64,000 nucleotides of DNA from Varibaculum timonense_A. Lineage in GTDB: Bacteria > Actinomycetota > Actinomycetes > Actinomycetales > Actinomycetaceae. Positions 53,352-61,012 of this stretch are shown in pieces. The notes beneath the pieces are model-generated. The model did not search any database and was not told the origin of the DNA. It was given only the letters and a program-made list of their open reading frames with translations. The stretch is from NCBI RefSeq assembly GCF_027694345.1, contig NZ_JAQEVU010000006.1, forward strand, positions 124,001 to 188,000. Direction: 5' to 3'. Both the position numbers and the translations under genes were made by a program. Positions within the stretch are counted from its first letter, which is position 1. Each line of letters begins with the position of its first letter.

Positions 53352-56300
53352 ATGAGGGATTATTATGTTCCATTCCGTGGAAAACTCGCGCAGAGCCTAT
53401 CTAAACTATTGGCTTTAGCCTTAGCAACCGTCTTAACGCTCACCATTACGGGTTCGGTGGCTGTCTCCCGTGCTTATGCCGCAGACGCTTTAGGAGCGCA
53501 ACAGGTTCAGCAAGTGGTAGATCAGGTTCTCGCTGACCTCCAGAAAGTTGGTTTTCGCGATAAAGCCATCAGGGACAAACTTGCAAAGACCCGTTTTACA
53601 TTGGCTGAAAAGCTTGGTAAAAAGACAGAGATTTGGAAGGACAATAAAGATAAGTACCCTACCCTTAACGATGTCCCGGATGAGGTAGTACTCCAGGCGC
53701 TCCAAGAAGAGTACTTACTCGCTTCCGATATGGAGGGCGCATTCAACCAAATCAAAAAGGATTTACCAACAATCCTCCCGCTAATGATAAAAGCAGATTC
53801 CCAGGTAGCTGCTGCGGGGAAGAATAAAGACGTCACCTACTATGTAAACGCGATTAAAAACGATACTGCTGGTTTCCTGATTGGCGCTGCCTATCTGCAA
53901 CGTAACTATGGTTTCAACATAAAAGAGGGCGCTACGGTTGCTCGCCAGCTGATGACGCAAAATAATGCTTTCGGGAAAGAATACGCTCCCCTGGATATAG
54001 TCAAAGCTATTGGGCAGCAGAGCGCCGACCAGCGCAAAATGTTGTCTACTCCTAAACTGTTTAAAGATGTTTTAGGTGGGAAGATAGCTGACCAAACCGA
54101 TTTAGAGACTTTCCTAAATGACCAGGTAGCCAAGACCGGTAAAAACCCTGCTGATTGGTTTTGGAAAACCTCTAAAGCAGTAATTTATGAAAAGAAGTCG
54201 AAAGAAAACCCAACTGCTCCCTATCGGGTATTCGACAAGCTCAAGGAGGAACCCAACGGTCAGGCAGAGCTACTTGCCCTATTGAACGTGTCAGAAAACT
54301 CTCTGTATGTGGCTTCGACAGTGGAGTCCATCATGTACGGTCTGACCGACACCTATGTAAATCGAGCACTCAAAGATGCTAATCCAGATGCCTATAGGAA
54401 AGAACTAGAGGCTTTTGACAACAAGGTTGAATACGCCGCTGAACGTCAAGCCGACTATTTGGATTTTTGGTATCGCCTAGCAAAAGAGGATAAACAACGC
54501 GCACAACTTGTGGGTAACCGCCGCGTATGGGACAACCAGCAGATTAAGAATCCGAATGAGACTTCTGCTGCAAAACGGTGGTCGCCTAAACAGGGTGCTG
54601 GGGTTGCCAGCGGAGTTAAAGAGTTTATGACCCCGTTAGGCTACTATTTTACTTTCACGCAGGCAGATGGAGTGGCCGACATTAATAGCGGGCAGATTCA
54701 CTACTGGTTAGCCAATGGTCTAGATGATCGCGGGCTGACCACCTATGCTCACGAACACACGCACCAAATGGCGAATCAAGTTCATTTTGCCGGATATGGT
54801 CAGCGCTCCGGGGCGAGTGCCGAACTGATTACTCGGGGTGTGTTCGAGCCTTGGCATCAGAACGATCCCACTGATAAAGGGGCAAACTTCGACCTCAACC
54901 AGATTTTTGATCGCAGCGATCAAAACCCTTACGGCAATAAAACCCCTGATCGTTTCCAGACAGCCGATGATTTGAAAACCTATTACGGCAACCAGATGGA
55001 TTTAATCTATACCCTGGATTATTTAGAAGCTGAGGTAGCTTTATCCAAAGACGATGCCACCAAAGCAAAGCTATTCAATAAAGCCACCTTGTCCGGCAAA
55101 GATGAAAAGAAAGATGAAAAGTTTGAAAATATCAGTGTCGATGAGGCTAAGAATCTTAAAACAATCAATGACCTGGTAGATATGAATGCGGTTGCCTATC
55201 GACTCATGGTTGATGGGCAGAAAGTAACCGGTACCGCTAAATATAACGGCTACTATGCGATTCCCCTGTTTACCCCGATTTATGGAGCACCCCATAATCC
55301 TAACGGTATGAGCGGAGATATCCACACTAAGCGCCTAAGCTGGGAAATGCTTTCGGCATACGGCTACTACGAGGGTATGGTTCCCTACCTGTCTAATCAG
55401 CTAAAACCAGACAACGTTGCGCAAAATACTCAGTTTAGCGACGACGTGATTATTTCAAAGGTGAGTGGCGGTAAATACCGCACTATGGCGGATTTCAAAA
55501 AAGCTCAATATGCCGAGCGGATCGCTAAGAAAGATAACCTAAAACCAATCACTATTGATTGGGAGGGAAAGACCCAGCAGATCACCACCTACGCTCAACT
55601 TAAAGAGCTGATGGATGCTGCTGTGGAGGACGACCTTAAAAATAATCGTCTGCAGCCATCTGGCTGGTACAACAAACTGCCCACGCAAACAAAGGTGGAA
55701 CGGTTAAAGAGCGCAATTTTCTTAGCGTATAAAACTAACACCAATCAGTTTGCTACCAACATCTATAAAGACGCACCCAAGACCTACACGGTCAGTTACC
55801 GCTTTAACGATTTCGACGCCCTCCCCGAGGACGTGAAAAAGCTGCTACCAACCCCGCAATCCGATATTGCTGCTGGTAGCACAGTGACCCTGTCCCAACC
55901 CGGGAAGAAGCAGGTGGTGACCGATAAGGGGATTTATGACTTCAAGGGCTGGGAACCTAAGACAATCACGAATATAGCTAAAGACGAAACCGTCACGGGT
56001 ACCTGGACTTTTACTGCCTATGTGATCCCGAAAGCCCCCAGCAGTCGCGATGACGACTTTGCCCAAGGCGGGAATGAATATATCGGCAGCTACACCTTAC
56101 CTGAGGTAGAGGGCGTTGAATACCTGGTTGACGGGAAAGTAGTGACCGGAACAGTAAATGTCAGTCCCAATCAGGCTGATGTAAATGCTCCGGTGACGGT
56201 TATCGTAACCGCCAGGGCAAAGGATGGTTATAGCCTTAAACCCTCCGCTACGTCCTCGTGGGAATTTAAGTTTACCCGCGTGAGTGACAAAGACCGGTAC

Positions 56301-57341
56301 CACCCGTTCGCTGACCCGATTTCCCTAACCGTGGGAGATGCTCTTCCGCAGCTTAAAGACGTGGTTAAATTCCCGGATACTCCCGGTCAGATGCCTACCG
56401 ATTTAGATAAAGTGAAGTTCGCTTGGAAAGCGCCGACACCTAGCACGGACAAAGTCGGTAATATCAGGGGAACCATCACTGTTACTTATGCAGATGGCAG
56501 CAGTGAAGAAATCACCGTGGATATTAGCGTTAATGCTAAACCCTTGACCAAGGTAAAGATTCCGCAGACCCCTGAGGTGAACGATCCTTGCAATAAATGG
56601 ATGGCTAATGGGAAAACAGAGCCGAATGCAACTTGGATTAAACCAAACGATACCCAGCAGGTCACTTGGGAAATCAACCAAGCAAAAGAGCTGATAGCTA
56701 AGACTAAAGACGGCTATGTTTTCGAAAATAACACTAGCGCCCACAACTTTGGGGTAGCGAAGGACTCGGGCGACTTCTGCTGGGAAGATTTGGGTCCAGC
56801 TGAGACTGTTCCCGATAAAGATGTCTATACTCCACAAGCCGATCCAATCACGGTTAAAAAAGGTGAGAAACTGCCGGAACTAAGTAAGGTAATTACGTTT
56901 AAAGGGCAGGCTCCAACCGATTTAACTAAAGTCAAGTTTGCGTGGAAAGGGAATGCGCCCAGTACCGAGGAAGCAGGAGAGCTTTCGGCAGTGGTCACCG
57001 TTACTTATGAAGATGGCAGCAGTGAAGAAATTACGGTGAAAGTGATAGTAAAGGCTGACGAGCAACCAGGTACCGATCCGACTGAACCTGGTACGAAACC
57101 AGGTGGAGATATGCCTGGAACCACCCCTAACCCTGGTACCGGTAAACCGGAAACTAAACCTGCGGGTGAGGGTGCTTCCTCGCCTAAACCGGGTCAGAGC
57201 GCTCCGGCAACGGCAGGGAAGAAACCGGCATTATCTAATACCGGTTCTGTGGGTCTGGCCGCGTTAGCGCTTCTCGCTTCCCTCAGCACCGCTGGCGCGT
57301 TCCTGCTTAGCCGTAGACGCAAATCTGTGCACAGGCGGTAA
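53352..57341 (+). CDS. Wall-anchored M26-type zinc metalloprotease (ZmpA/B/C-like)
   Basis: 1329 residues. The signal peptide ends near residue 45 (SRAYAAD). The active site is HEHTH at 467-471, with Glu491 20 residues on (YGQRSGASAE), the spacing of M26 (IgA1 protease/Zmp) enzymes. A SHIRT-like domain lies at about 811-890 and two Rib-like repeats at about 983-1060 and 1158-1236 (both contain VTYxDGSSEEITV). A Pro/Gly/Thr-rich spacer then leads to a sorting signal with LSNTG (about 1294), a membrane helix and RRRK tail. LSNTG departs from LPXTG. It probably cleaves host glycoproteins or immunoglobulins at the surface (inference). Bounded by direct repeats. Confidence 0.9.
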   Translation: MRDYYVPFRGKLAQSLSKLLALALATVLTLTITGSVAVSRAYAADALGAQQVQQVVDQVLADLQKVGFRDKAIRDKLAKTRFTLAEKLGKKTEIWKDNKDKYPTLNDVPDEVVLQALQEEYLLASDMEGAFNQIKKDLPTILPLMIKADSQVAAAGKNKDVTYYVNAIKNDTAGFLIGAAYLQRNYGFNIKEGATVARQLMTQNNAFGKEYAPLDIVKAIGQQSADQRKMLSTPKLFKDVLGGKIADQTDLETFLNDQVAKTGKNPADWFWKTSKAVIYEKKSKENPTAPYRVFDKLKEEPNGQAELLALLNVSENSLYVASTVESIMYGLTDTYVNRALKDANPDAYRKELEAFDNKVEYAAERQADYLDFWYRLAKEDKQRAQLVGNRRVWDNQQIKNPNETSAAKRWSPKQGAGVASGVKEFMTPLGYYFTFTQADGVADINSGQIHYWLANGLDDRGLTTYAHEHTHQMANQVHFAGYGQRSGASAELITRGVFEPWHQNDPTDKGANFDLNQIFDRSDQNPYGNKTPDRFQTADDLKTYYGNQMDLIYTLDYLEAEVALSKDDATKAKLFNKATLSGKDEKKDEKFENISVDEAKNLKTINDLVDMNAVAYRLMVDGQKVTGTAKYNGYYAIPLFTPIYGAPHNPNGMSGDIHTKRLSWEMLSAYGYYEGMVPYLSNQLKPDNVAQNTQFSDDVIISKVSGGKYRTMADFKKAQYAERIAKKDNLKPITIDWEGKTQQITTYAQLKELMDAAVEDDLKNNRLQPSGWYNKLPTQTKVERLKSAIFLAYKTNTNQFATNIYKDAPKTYTVSYRFNDFDALPEDVKKLLPTPQSDIAAGSTVTLSQPGKKQVVTDKGIYDFKGWEPKTITNIAKDETVTGTWTFTAYVIPKAPSSRDDDFAQGGNEYIGSYTLPEVEGVEYLVDGKVVTGTVNVSPNQADVNAPVTVIVTARAKDGYSLKPSATSSWEFKFTRVSDKDRYHPFADPISLTVGDALPQLKDVVKFPDTPGQMPTDLDKVKFAWKAPTPSTDKVGNIRGTITVTYADGSSEEITVDISVNAKPLTKVKIPQTPEVNDPCNKWMANGKTEPNATWIKPNDTQQVTWEINQAKELIAKTKDGYVFENNTSAHNFGVAKDSGDFCWEDLGPAETVPDKDVYTPQADPITVKKGEKLPELSKVITFKGQAPTDLTKVKFAWKGNAPSTEEAGELSAVVTVTYEDGSSEEITVKVIVKADEQPGTDPTEPGTKPGGDMPGTTPNPGTGKPETKPAGEGASSPKPGQSAPATAGKKPALSNTGSVGLAALALLASLSTAGAFLLSRRRKSVHRR

Positions 57342-57397
57342 GCAGCCGCGCTGCGCTTCGGGATTGGGGAGTTTATTCCTTAGGTGAAAGGTGAATT

Positions 57398-57446
57398 CCC
57401 CCGTCCAGGTTGATATTCCGCGGTGATGGGTTTTCCAATTCCCCGA
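57398..57446 (+). repeat. Direct repeat, degenerate copy 3
   Basis: CCCCCGTCC, CCGCGGTGATGGG and TTTTCCAATTCCCCG match copies at 52987 and 57741 with several changes. It lies just after the protease gene and could be its terminator (CCCC/GGGG with a T-run). Confidence 0.55.
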
Positions 57447-57546
57447 ATGAGGATGTCGTGACGCCTTTGCCGGTTGCCTCGCCATCTCTCATAAGCGGAG
57501 TCGCAACTAGAGAGCTACTGTTCTTCTCTTCCTCAGGTTATAAAGC

Positions 57547-57576
57547 GTGTGCCTCCTAGATTTCTAGGAGGCACAC
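57547..57576. terminator. Strong hairpin downstream of the protease
   Basis: Arms GTGTGCCTCCTAGA (57547-57560) and its exact complement (57563-57576) with a 2-base loop. It lacks a T-run, so it may be a terminator aided by pausing or a protein-binding palindrome. Confidence 0.55.
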
Positions 57577-57740
57577 GGAGTATGTATATGCAACCCAACG
57601 GTGCATTTTTACCGGGAAAGTGACTGTAAATCACAGCCGGACAGATGGGTGCTGGCCGGTTAGACCAAGGCCACCTGCTATCCAATTTTCGGGCATGTAC
57701 GTTCTAAAAGTCAACACACCGGCGTACCTTACGTATAGGT

Positions 57741-57796
57741 AGCGCGTCAAACCTCGTCCTCGTCGCAATCCAGCGGTGACGGGGTTTTTCAATTCC
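57741..57796 (+). repeat. Direct repeat flanking the metalloprotease, copy 2
   Basis: AGCGCG(T)CAAACC(T)CGTCCTCG followed by GCAATCCAGCGGTGA(C)GGGG matches copy 1 (52987-53046) over about 55 bases with few changes, in the same orientation and 4.75 kb away. Confidence 0.75.
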
Positions 57797-57911
57797 TAAA
57801 GCACGCCCCAAGCCTGGTTTGATAAATAAAAACACCATAAACAATAAATTAAATCTCCTGTATTTTTATTTATTTATTCATAAAATATTTTAGAGAAAGG
57901 GGTGGATACAG

Positions 57912-58286
57912 ATGGCAACCAACACCGTTAACGTCAATTTCAAACTAAAGGCAGACGATAAACGTTTGATGGAAAGTGCCTGCCGGGAACTTGGGCTTTC
58001 AATGAGTGCAGCGTTCACGATTTTTGCAAAAAAAGTTGGTCGTGAGCGTCGGATACCGTTCGAGGTTTCGGCTGACCCCTTTTACTCAGAGGAGAATCTT
58101 TCCCGCCTCAAGAAAGCGATTGACGAGGTCGAAGCAGGTAGAAAGCAGCTCGTTCCGCACGATCTGATCGAAGAATGTAATCATGCAAATCGTGTGGAGC
58201 GAGGAGGGGTGGGAGGATTACCTCACTTGGCAGACTCGCGACAAAAAGACGTTACGTCGAATAAATCGACTTATCACGGATATTAA
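57912..58286 (+). CDS. RelB/DinJ-family antitoxin with read-through C-terminus
   Basis: 124 residues. The first 90 match RelB/DinJ antitoxins: ribbon-helix-helix start (TVNVNFKLKADDKRLMESAC), LGLSMSAAFTIFAKKV, IPFEVSADPFYSEENLSRLKKAI, ending HDLIEE. Such antitoxins normally stop about here; this frame continues 35 residues into the toxin gene in another frame, with no family resemblance, so the native stop appears lost. AGAAAGGGGTGG precedes the ATG. It would bind and repress its own promoter with the toxin. Confidence 0.85.
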   Translation: MATNTVNVNFKLKADDKRLMESACRELGLSMSAAFTIFAKKVGRERRIPFEVSADPFYSEENLSRLKKAIDEVEAGRKQLVPHDLIEECNHANRVERGGVGGLPHLADSRQKDVTSNKSTYHGY

Positions 58287-58445
58287 GCGTAACGGGTACG
58301 ACTGCATCGGAAAGCCTGAACCGCTCAAGGGTGATTTATGGGTTTCTGGAGTGTCCGCATCGATGAGAAAAATCGAATCGTATTTAGAATCAAGAACTCT
58401 CAACTCGAAATTTGGCAGTGCGGCTCCCATTACCGCGATAAATAA
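58183..58445 (+). pseudogene. yoeB: YoeB/Txe-family toxin, frameshifted
   Basis: The first 52 codons give a YoeB-like toxin (MQIVWSEEGWEDYLTWQTRD through KPEPLKGDL). At about 58339 the frame breaks; moving one base on restores the family ending (GFWSVRIDEKNRIVF, LEIWQCGSHYRDK, stop at 58443-58445). Restoring one missing base in the codon after GATTTA (TGG to TCG-G) repairs it. The catalytic C-terminal region, including the final HYRDK, lies after the break, so the product should be inactive. It overlaps the antitoxin frame by 104 bases. Confidence 0.85.
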
Positions 58446-58469
58446 GATTCTTGGAGTAAGGAAATCAGC

Positions 58470-58709
58470 ATGCAACAAGACAGAGAATCTGAGTTCATTC
58501 CCACAGAGACTTCACCGGCCTCGATTGACGAACTGATGAACGAGTTTGAACTCTCTGACGCTGAAATTGAACAGCGCGCTCAGGAATATGAAACAGAGAA
58601 TTGGAGCCTGGGTCATGAGCGTATATATGCTGGCTCCCAAGGTAGGTGGCGAATATTTCATGCTATGACCCCTCCTACCAAAGCCTTTCTTAAAGAACTA
58701 GGGATGTAA
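58470..58709 (+). CDS. Small protein of unknown function
   Basis: 79 residues starting 24 bases after the toxin pseudogene; GTAAGGAAATCAGC before ATG is a fair ribosome-binding site. The middle is acidic and helical (SIDELMNEFELSDAEIEQRAQEYE); the end is basic-aromatic (GRWRIFHAMTPPTKAFLKELGM). No family recognised. It lies 6 bases before the next small gene, so the two are a pair, possibly another toxin-antitoxin unit. Confidence 0.6.
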   Translation: MQQDRESEFIPTETSPASIDELMNEFELSDAEIEQRAQEYETENWSLGHERIYAGSQGRWRIFHAMTPPTKAFLKELGM

Positions 58710-58715
58710 GGAACA

Positions 58716-59000
58716 ATGATGAGCGCTTTTGCTGCCATAGACGGACAAATAATAACCGATGAGAAGCTAAATGATTGGGAGCGGGGTTACGCACAAGGAA
58801 CATTTCCGGAAGGCGAAAGAAATCTGAGTCAGGTCATCCACGGCTCTCCCCGCTCTTTAAGCAGCGAGGGGAGTGAAACTCTATCGGTAAAAATTCCGGT
58901 AGCCATGAAAAGAGCGTTGATTGCGACAGCAAGAGAGCAGCAACTCACTACCAGTGAACTGGTTCGCATTACGCTTGCCAAATCACTTGCCCGAGCATAA
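58716..59000 (+). CDS. Small protein with ribbon-helix-helix-like C-terminus
   Basis: 94 residues. The C-terminal 42 residues (TLSVKIPVAMKRALIATARE, TTSELVRITLAKSL) have the strand-helix-helix pattern of CopG/Arc-type DNA-binding proteins. The N-terminal part (DEKLNDWERGYAQGTFPEGE) is separate and acidic. AAGGA precedes the ATG; Met2 is equally possible. A regulator or antitoxin role is inferred from fold and from the 6-base gap to the preceding gene. Confidence 0.65.
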   Translation: MMSAFAAIDGQIITDEKLNDWERGYAQGTFPEGERNLSQVIHGSPRSLSSEGSETLSVKIPVAMKRALIATAREQQLTTSELVRITLAKSLARA

Positions 59001-59024
59001 TGCTCATCCCTGCCGCGAATAATG

Positions 59025-59273
59025 TTACTTGTTAAAAATCTCGGATAAACCAATTTTTACGGCTTCATCGGCGCTGAGGGATTGTTCGGCTACCTGACGC
59101 ACTAGGTCGCGGGTTCTAGGGTCAGTCACCGGCATATCGGCAAGATTCATCGCAGCGTCAGCGAATGCTATCGCAGCTTCTACCGGGGTAGGGTAGTTCG
59201 CGACCTCAGCGTACGGGGTCAGCTGATCTTCCTGACCGTGTTCCGGATGGGGTTCTTGGTCTTGTGGAGGCAT
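59025..59273 (-). CDS. Small protein, possibly a second VbhA-like domain
   Basis: 82 residues. The first 30 are hydrophilic (Gln/Pro/Glu/His). The rest (VEAAIAFADAAMNLADMPVTDP, LSADEAVKIGLSEIF) has the same helix-turn-helix order as the VbhA-like protein encoded just upstream: a helix, a V(T/S)D turn, then (L/I)xADE(A/L)V. It lacks the Fic-inhibitory motif. It lies 49 bases downstream of that gene on the same strand. It might instead be the remnant of a lost toxin gene. Confidence 0.5.
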   Translation of the reverse strand: MPPQDQEPHPEHGQEDQLTPYAEVANYPTPVEAAIAFADAAMNLADMPVTDPRTRDLVRQVAEQSLSADEAVKIGLSEIFNK

Positions 59274-59322
59274 ATTTTCTGGTACCTAAATCTCTGACCA
59301 GGGCGTTGGTGGTTTGCATCTA

Positions 59323-59511
59323 TCACTTGGTTGGGCTCACTGACTCTCTTTTCATAATCCGATTCTTAGTACGTTCAACCAATTCGTCAGCGTTTATAGT
59401 TTCCTTAATATATTCGTTGGCATCATCGATGAAATCAGAGGATACTGCCTGGCCTTCGAGCTCGGCAGAATGGATGGCTCTGGTAACGTTTCTGCGTCTG
59501 GTTAGCTGCAT
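59323..59511 (-). CDS. VbhA-like antitoxin of a Fic toxin
   Basis: 62 residues. The helix AIHSAELEG contains the Fic-inhibitory pattern [S/T]xxxE[G/N] (SAELEG), and INADELVERTKNRI matches the second half of VbhA-type antitoxins. VbhA blocks the ATP site of the Fic AMP-transferase encoded beside it. No Fic motif (HPFxxGNGR) is found nearby on either strand, so the antitoxin is an orphan here. Confidence 0.6.
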   Translation of the reverse strand: MQLTRRRNVTRAIHSAELEGQAVSSDFIDDANEYIKETINADELVERTKNRIMKRESVSPTK

Positions 59512-59580
59512 GACTTATCCCCATTTCCCGATGGATACTGCCGAACTAATTATAGTGTCTACCAGGGGTTACTGTTAGTT

Positions 59581-59760
59581 TTATGCGTATTTACTCTTGG
59601 TATGAGGACGGAAAAGGCTAATCCCCGCGCAACACCCTAACGGACTTAGCTGAAGTGGGATAGGGGGCGAGACGATTAGCATGGCTTTGCCGACGATTTG
59701 GTCTTCGGAGACGGTGCCGATGGCTTTAGTGCGGGAATCTGGCGATTGCCGATAGCGCCG
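59581..59760 (-). pseudogene. Signal peptidase I C-terminal fragment
   Basis: The minus frame ending at the TAA of 59581-59583 includes SPDSRTKAIGTVSEDQIVGK (about 59686-59745), which matches the last conserved box of signal peptidase I (SxDSRxxGxVxxxxIxGKA). Everything upstream of that box, including the catalytic Ser and Lys, is absent. There is no start codon context. Confidence 0.6.
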
Positions 59761-59885
59761 GCAACCAGCAGTTTGCGTCTTTCAAAAATCTGCCAGACGG
59801 TTCCAAAGTGGTGTTTACTTATATTTCCGGACGCGAATATCGCTACCAGCTAGCGACCGTGGAAACAGTGCCTAGCAAAAAGTAA
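59730..59885 (+). pseudogene. Sortase-like fragment
   Basis: The plus frame 59730-59885 encodes NLAIADSAGN, QQFASFKNLPDGSKVVFTY and GREYRYQLATVETV before a stop. The pattern F-x-L-x-x-G-x-x-V, then G-x-x-Y-x-Y-x-V, is that of the strands between His and Cys in sortases, but both catalytic residues are missing. It overlaps the signal peptidase fragment on the other strand by about 30 bases. The family call is weak. Confidence 0.35.
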
Positions 59886-60224
59886 TCCGCTATTTCCCGG
59901 CATCGGGAAAGATGGGACGCAGCAATCTTTACCCCCAACTTTTCTCGCCGCGGGCTCTTTTATAAACGCGGCAACGAGCCGGAAGTCTGTGGGTGAGGAA
60001 ACTTACAGCATAAATAGGGGAGCTAACTTTCATTTACCTGCGATTCTAAACTAAACTAAGAGAGTTGCATTCCGCCCTGGAATGCCGCGGCAGAGACCTG
60101 TGCGCTGCAAAAGCAGAGCATTTTGAGTCTGCCACTTTCGCGGTTACCTGGGGAGCCGGCATAGCCGGGCAACAGGAAGAAACAACCTAAGGGGTGTGTT
60201 GCATCCCGATTTTAGGAGAACACG
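59886..60224 (+). promoter_or_regulatory. Leader region of the spc-type operon
   Basis: 340 bases with no gene before rplN. Several short hairpins are possible (CGCGGGCTC...; GCATTCC/GGAATGC at about 60067-60085; GCCGGCATAGCCGGGC at about 60154). The operon promoter and any translational control site must be here, but I could not place them. The ribosome-binding site for rplN is TTTTAGGAGAACACG. Confidence 0.5.
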
Positions 60225-60593
60225 ATGATTCAACAAGAGTCGCGACTAAAGGTCGCTGACAACACGGGTGCAAAGGAACTACTTTGTATTCGCGTGTTGG
60301 GCGGCTCCGGGCGGCGTTTTGCAGGTATCGGTGACACCATTGTTGCCACTGTTAAAGACGCTATCCCCGGCGGCAATGTCAAGAAAGGCGAAGTTGTTAA
60401 AGCGGTAATCGTGCGCACTCGTAAAGAGCGTCGCCGCCAGGATGGTTCCTACATCCGCTTTGATGAAAACGCCGCAGTTATTATCCAGCCCAGTGGTGAA
60501 CCGCGCGGAACCCGTATTTTCGGGCCGATCGGGCGTGAACTTCGCGACAAGAAGTTCATGCGCATTATCTCGCTGGCTCCGGAGGTGCTGTAA
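60225..60593 (+). CDS. rplN: 50S ribosomal protein L14
   Basis: 122 residues, standard length: MIQQESRLKVADNTGAKEL at the start and IGRELRDKKFMRIISLAPEVL at the end. First gene of the ribosomal operon here; rpsQ, which normally precedes it, is not present. It shares one base with the next start (TAATG). Confidence 0.99.
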   Translation: MIQQESRLKVADNTGAKELLCIRVLGGSGRRFAGIGDTIVATVKDAIPGGNVKKGEVVKAVIVRTRKERRRQDGSYIRFDENAAVIIQPSGEPRGTRIFGPIGRELRDKKFMRIISLAPEVL

Positions 60594-61012
60594 TGGGAGC
60601 GAAAATTAAGAAGGGCGATCTGGTAGAGGTTATTGCTGGCCGTACCAGTGACGAGAAAAAACTAGCTAAGCGCAACGAGCGCCGCGCTGAAAAAGGTTTG
60701 CCCGCCCTTAAACCAGGGGATAAAGGCAAGCAGGGGCGGGTACTAGAGGTATACCGTTCCAGTGACCGCGTACTGGTCGAGGGGGTTAATATCCGCACTC
60801 ACCACACTCGCGCGGGTCAGAACCAGCAGGGACAGGCAACCGGCGGTATCGAATACCGGGAAGCTCCGATTCACATCTCTAATGTGGCGCTAGTTGATCC
60901 CAAGACCAAGAAGCCTACCCGGGTTGGCTTCCGTGAGGAACAGGCAGAACGCGGAGGACGTCTGCGTACCGTTCGGGTACGTTACGCGAAGCGTTCTGGG
61001 GAGGACATCTAA
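60593..61012 (+). CDS. rplX: 50S ribosomal protein L24 with insertion in the KOW loop
   Basis: 139 residues. The KOW motif starts normally (IKKGDLVEVIAG, residues 5-16) and ends normally (DKGKQGRVLEV, from 43), but residues 17-42 are a charged insert (RTSDEKKLAKRNERRAEKG, LPALKPG). Ordinary bacterial L24 runs directly from AG to KDKGK. The insert is in frame, highly basic, and encoded with normal codon use. L24 starts 50S assembly by binding 23S rRNA. TAATG coupling on both sides. Confidence 0.97.
   Translation: MGAKIKKGDLVEVIAGRTSDEKKLAKRNERRAEKGLPALKPGDKGKQGRVLEVYRSSDRVLVEGVNIRTHHTRAGQNQQGQATGGIEYREAPIHISNVALVDPKTKKPTRVGFREEQAERGGRLRTVRVRYAKRSGEDI

Larger units (their letters stand above)
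57342..57911. other. Non-coding gap between protease and toxin-antitoxin genes
   Basis: About 570 bases with no gene. It contains the degenerate repeat copy at 57398, a strong hairpin GTGTGCCTCCTAGA/TCTAGGAGGCACAC (57547-57576), a segment reading TGACTGTAAATCA plus CAGCCGG (about 57621) that resembles a tRNA-Tyr anticodon arm, the repeat copy at 57741, and an AT-rich stretch (57820-57890) that probably holds the promoter of the antitoxin gene. Confidence 0.7.

Noticed and set aside
58446..58536. Out-of-frame continuation of the YoeB frame to 58536
   Set aside because: The sequence after the break has no family resemblance, while the shifted frame restores the toxin; it also overlaps the next gene.
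52920..60224. A complete integrative element or prophage at tRNA-Arg
   Set aside because: No integrase, excisionase, relaxase, replication or phage structural gene was found; only suggestive repeats and accessory genes.
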